A stretch of DNA of 64,000 bases from NCBI RefSeq assembly GCF_000725805.1, contig NZ_KL647132.1, positions 596,022 through 660,021 on the forward strand. The letters run 5' to 3'. This DNA is from Streptomyces xanthophaeus. GTDB taxonomy: Bacteria; Actinomycetota; Actinomycetes; Streptomycetales; Streptomycetaceae. The number at the start of each line of letters is the position of its first letter. The stretch's first letter is position 1. The notes below the pieces were generated by a model. The model did not search any database, was not told the origin of the DNA, and saw nothing but the letters and a program-made list of their open reading frames with translations. A program made the translations under genes and the position numbers. This document shows positions 61,176 through 64,000 of this stretch, one piece after another.

Positions 61176-61311
61176 CGAAGCCCCCCTTCACCAAGGAATT
61201 GGAACCGCATGACGCCACAAAACATGACTAGGTTCCGATTTAAGCCCATATCGGGCTCATGGGGGCCGCAGCTCGCCCGCGCGTCCCGGGTCCGTCACCG
61301 GTGGCCGGCCT

Positions 61312-61866
61312 GTGGTGAATGATGAGTTCGTGATCTCCAAGGAACGCGCCGTCGAGCTCGTCGAGTCCTTCCTCGCCGCAGAGCTGCCGACGTGGCGATG
61401 GAGCGGGCCCGCCCCCACGCCCGACGTCTACCACGTGCAGGAACGCGCGGTCGGCTGGCTCGTCTTCTGGCGCTCGGCGGAGCAGGCCCGCGCCCGCGAC
61501 GTGCGCGGAAGCTTCGTCGGCGGCCACTTTCTGGTGGACCGGCAGGACGGGAGCATCCACTACGTGCCCGCCGCATGGGGGGAGGACGAGGACTGGGAGG
61601 AGCAGTACCTCGCAGAGACCAAGGGCATCAGGCGGCCCGATCCGCTGGCCTCCGCCGTGCGCGCGCTCGTCCACTGCGCCGGCGTCGTGGCCGCGATGAG
61701 CCATCTGCGCAGGCAGGCCCCGCGGCTGAGCCTGCAGGAAGCGAAGGCCTACGTCGCGGCCGTCCAGGACGGCGCCGAACCGCCGGACGAGCTGGCCCGT
61801 CTCACCCGGCCGGAGCCGAAGTGGCCGCCCCAGCCCATCGAAGCGCTGGCCGGCCCGGCCGAGTAG
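61312..61866 (+). CDS. YrhB-like / Imm35-type protein
   Basis: 184 residues from GTG 61312. The first ~90 residues match the YrhB/Imm35 pattern: SKERAVELVESFL, VYHVQERAVGWLVFWRSAEQAR, VRGSFVGGHFLVDRQDGSIHYVPAAWG and an acidic EDEDWEEQYLAETKG. The C-terminal ~80 residues are helical with VAAMSHLRRQAPRLSLQEAKAYV. Such proteins are often single-gene immunity factors against toxins, but no toxin is adjacent here, so the role is open. An AAGCCC-n4-GGGCTC hairpin lies upstream near 61242. Confidence 0.6.
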   Translation: MVNDEFVISKERAVELVESFLAAELPTWRWSGPAPTPDVYHVQERAVGWLVFWRSAEQARARDVRGSFVGGHFLVDRQDGSIHYVPAAWGEDEDWEEQYLAETKGIRRPDPLASAVRALVHCAGVVAAMSHLRRQAPRLSLQEAKAYVAAVQDGAEPPDELARLTRPEPKWPPQPIEALAGPAE

Positions 61867-61899
61867 GGGTCCTGCCGCGCAAGGCCTCGCGGACCCGGC

Positions 61900-62523
61900 T
61901 CAGGGTGCGCGCCACAGGTTGGCGAAGGCCGAGTTCTCGATGGTCCGCCTCTGGCGCACTGCCTCCAGCTCCATCACCGCGTCGTGGACGGCGGCCACCA
62001 CGGTCGTCACCGCCTCGTCACCGAAGCCCGGCTCGTCGTCGAAGCCCGGCGCGTCGTCGGGCCGTCCGCCGTCGATGCCCACGGCCGAGGCGAGGGCGGC
62101 CAGGACGGGTTCCTTCTCCTCCCAGCGGGCGGCTGCCCTGCGGCCGCCGGGCGTATCGGACGGTTCCAGGCGCTCCGAGCCGAAGGACAACCGGCCGCTG
62201 CGCTTGCGGGTCAGCTCGCCGTCCTCCTCCAGCGCGGCCTGGTAGGCGGCCGAGAGGTCCTTGCCCCGGCGCCACAGCCAGTCCTCGATCCGCTCGTAGG
62301 GCGGTTGCGGAGCGAGCCGTGCCGAAGCCTCTCCGAGGAGCCGGTCGTCCGCTGAGGGCGGCCCGCCGGGCACGATCCGGTCGCCGTCCAGGGTGATGGT
62401 TCCCGCACCGATGAGATCGACCAGCTCGGCTCCCGCGAGTGCGAGCGACAGGTCACCCTGTCCCACGGCATGCTCCTGCCTCGGATCCATGGCAATGATG
62501 AACAGGTCTTTCGCCGTGGTCAT
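61900..62523 (-). CDS. GPP34 (GOLPH3/Vps74-like) phosphoprotein
   Basis: 207 residues from ATG 62523. Pattern of the actinobacterial GPP34 family: DLFIIAMDP, LSLALAGAELVDLIGAGTITLDGDRIVPG, and a helical core with GELTRKRSGRLSFGSERLEPSD, followed by a C-terminal helix (AVHDAVMELEAVRQRRTIEN). Eukaryotic homologues bind phosphoinositides; bacterial members are of unknown role. A Gly/Asp/Pro linker (PGFDDEPGFGDE) sits before the last helix. Confidence 0.85.
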   Translation of the reverse strand: MTTAKDLFIIAMDPRQEHAVGQGDLSLALAGAELVDLIGAGTITLDGDRIVPGGPPSADDRLLGEASARLAPQPPYERIEDWLWRRGKDLSAAYQAALEEDGELTRKRSGRLSFGSERLEPSDTPGGRRAAARWEEKEPVLAALASAVGIDGGRPDDAPGFDDEPGFGDEAVTTVVAAVHDAVMELEAVRQRRTIENSAFANLWRAP

Positions 62524-62618
62524 GAACGGCTCCCCTCGCAGACATCGACAAAGGTGCGCCCCCACCGGCCCGGCCTGCATCCGCAGCCGGCCGGCGGCGA
62601 GGTGACGCACGATCAGTA

Positions 62619-63626
62619 TCACCTCCGCCCGGGCAGCACCTCGTGTCCGGCGCCGCAGGACGAGTCCGCGTACCGGCCGGCCATGGCGGCGGCCCGGTCG
62701 TGCAGGGAGGTGCGCAGCGAGTGCGGGGCCAGGGCTTCCGCGTCCGTGCCGAGCTGCCACAGCGCCCATTCGGCGTGTCGGTGATCCTGGAAGGTGACCT
62801 CCAGCCGCAGCCGGCCGTCCGCGTCGGGTTCTTCTGCGCGGACGGCCACCGCGGAGGCCAGCAGGTCCTCCCGCCGCGCCGGGTCCACCCGTACCAGCAC
62901 GGTGATGTGGCCGCCGGACAGGAACTGGGCGGAGCGTTCCCGCCAGATCCGGTCCAGGTCGACGCGGTTCGGCCGCTGTGCGGGTTCGGGGAGTTCCTCG
63001 GCGGCCAGCACCCGTGACAGCCGGTAGGTGCGGTCCGCGCCGGACCGCGAGGCGAGCAGGTAGCCCCGGTCGCGTACGGTGACCAGCCCGATGGGGTCCA
63101 CCGTGCGCCACTGCGGTGCCTGGCCCGTGGCGGCGTAGTGGATGCGCAGCTTGTGTCCGGCGAGCACCGCGCGCCTGACCTCGACCATCGTGGCGTCGGG
63201 AACCTCTTCGGTGACGAGCCTGCGGGAGAGCAGGTCGGTCTCCGGGTCGACGAGGAACCGCTGGGCGGCGTCGCTCGCGGTGGCCCGGTGGCCCTCGGGG
63301 AGCGCGTCGACCACCTTGCGCATGGCCGAAGAGAGCGCCGAGCCGAGGCCGAACGTCTGCTCCGCGCGCCCCGATCCGGCGGTGAGCACGGCGAGGGCCT
63401 CGTCGTGGTTCAGGCCGGTGAGCTCGGTCCGGAAGCCGGGCAGCAGTGCGAAACCGCCGTGCCTGCCGCGCTCGGCGTAGACGGGGACGCCGGCCGCGGA
63501 CAGCGCCTCGATGTCGCGCAGCACGGTGCGGGTGGACACCTCCAGCTCGCGGGCGAGCGTGTCCGCCGTCATCCGACCGCGCTGGCGCAGCAGGAGTACC
63601 AGTGAGACCAGACGGTCGGCGCGCAT
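62619..63626 (-). CDS. YafY-type WYL-domain transcriptional regulator
   Basis: 335 residues. N-terminal HTH: ADRLVSLVLLLRQRGRMTADTLARELEVSTRTVLRDIEALSAAGVPVYAERGR. Middle part GFALLPGFRTELTGLNHDEALAVL leads to a WYL domain (VRRAVLAGHKLRIHYAATG, RTVDPIGLVTVRDRGYLLAS) and a C-terminal WCX-like domain. These regulators sense small molecules through WYL. It is divergent from the RidA-like gene at 63759, which it may control. Confidence 0.9.
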   Translation of the reverse strand: MRADRLVSLVLLLRQRGRMTADTLARELEVSTRTVLRDIEALSAAGVPVYAERGRHGGFALLPGFRTELTGLNHDEALAVLTAGSGRAEQTFGLGSALSSAMRKVVDALPEGHRATASDAAQRFLVDPETDLLSRRLVTEEVPDATMVEVRRAVLAGHKLRIHYAATGQAPQWRTVDPIGLVTVRDRGYLLASRSGADRTYRLSRVLAAEELPEPAQRPNRVDLDRIWRERSAQFLSGGHITVLVRVDPARREDLLASAVAVRAEEPDADGRLRLEVTFQDHRHAEWALWQLGTDAEALAPHSLRTSLHDRAAAMAGRYADSSCGAGHEVLPGRR

Positions 63627-63758
63627 ACGGGAACGCTATCGGAATACATGACTGAGGGTGTCGTGATTTGTTGGGAGGCTCGGTGAAACGCGACGTCGAA
63701 GCCGGCGGTTTTCGAGCCGGTGGACGTACGCATTCCCGATGAAGCGAATGGAGCTGTT

Positions 63759-64000
63759 GTGGCAGTGCAGCGAACGGCGGTCAATCCGGTGACGTGGTCG
63801 GTGGACCTCGGGTTCAACCAGGGCGAGCTGGTCTCCGGGCACACGCGGACCCTGTACATCTCGGGGCAGACGGCGATGAGCGCAGACGGCAAGCCCCGGC
63901 ACGACGGCGACATGGCGGCGCAGTTGGCGCTGAGCACCGACAACCTGGAGGCCGTGCTCGCCGACGCCGGCATGACGCTGGCGAACCTCGTCCGGCTCAA
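63759..64000 (+). CDS. RidA-family protein, 3'-truncated by window end
   Basis: 80 codons from GTG 63759, with ATGGAG upstream; the gene runs past the window edge. The RidA (YjgF/YER057c) pattern is visible: FNQGELVSGHTRTLYISGQTAMSADGK, then QLALSTDNLEAVLADAGMTLANLVRL. Family members deaminate reactive enamine/imine intermediates. It is divergent from the WYL regulator. Confidence 0.85.
   Translation, partial: MAVQRTAVNPVTWSVDLGFNQGELVSGHTRTLYISGQTAMSADGKPRHDGDMAAQLALSTDNLEAVLADAGMTLANLVRL

Noticed and set aside
61201..61236. GGAACC/GGTTCC inverted repeat as a specific osmolyte-transporter operator
   Set aside because: Arms are only 6 bp and 24 bp apart; too weak without other copies or a known regulator nearby.

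Overview
The window is high-GC actinobacterial DNA, most likely from a Streptomyces or close relative. The evidence is the codon usage, GTG/TTG starts, many Ser/Thr/Pro/Ala-rich secreted proteins and lipoproteins, two rare in-frame TTA codons, and the gene families present. No rRNA, tRNA, CRISPR array or intact insertion sequence was seen.

Left part (1-15 kb): a truncated lysozyme-like gene, a methyltransferase, an OmpR-type two-component system, and an extracytoplasmic thiol-redox operon. That operon has a DsbD-gamma-like lipoprotein, a TlpA-like protein with an apparent frameshift, CcdA, and a DsbD-alpha-like lipoprotein. Secreted proteins (including a CAP-domain protein), an acyltransferase, SnoaL-like proteins and a DUF4232-like lipoprotein follow.

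15-28.7 kb: a very large P-loop ATPase/TPR protein is translationally coupled to a small upstream protein. The two share a Gly/Gln/Asn-rich motif at their facing ends, which suggests an NLR-type defence or cell-death pair with an amyloid-like signalling motif. A MerR regulator, a transposase scar, two alpha/beta hydrolases, a secreted GH2 exo-beta-D-glucosaminidase and a probable frameshifted gene follow.

27.4-53.4 kb, the main find: a biosynthetic cluster built on lantibiotic-dehydratase-like proteins without elimination domains. A 44-residue acidic peptide ending in ENKIAPLALA is followed by 13 overlapping genes: a TPR-like protein, seven PEARL-like (peptide aminoacyl-tRNA ligase) proteins, an unusual protein with a PqqD-like C-terminus, an FMN reductase, a TldD/TldE protease pair and a ThiO-like flavin oxidase. 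A divergent MFS exporter sits upstream. This matches the scaffold-peptide logic of ammosamide/lymphostin-type pathways: amino acids are added to the peptide C-terminus from aminoacyl-tRNA, modified, then released by proteolysis. No halogenase, methyltransferase or separate LanB elimination domain is present, so the product cannot be named and may be new.

53.4-64 kb: an SPFH/NfeD membrane pair; a module of a small protein, a polyprenyl diphosphate synthase (with a TTA codon) and a leaderless Lcp-type haem oxygenase; a DHA2 exporter; a BCCT osmolyte transporter; a YrhB-like protein; a GPP34 protein; a WYL regulator; and a truncated RidA-like gene.
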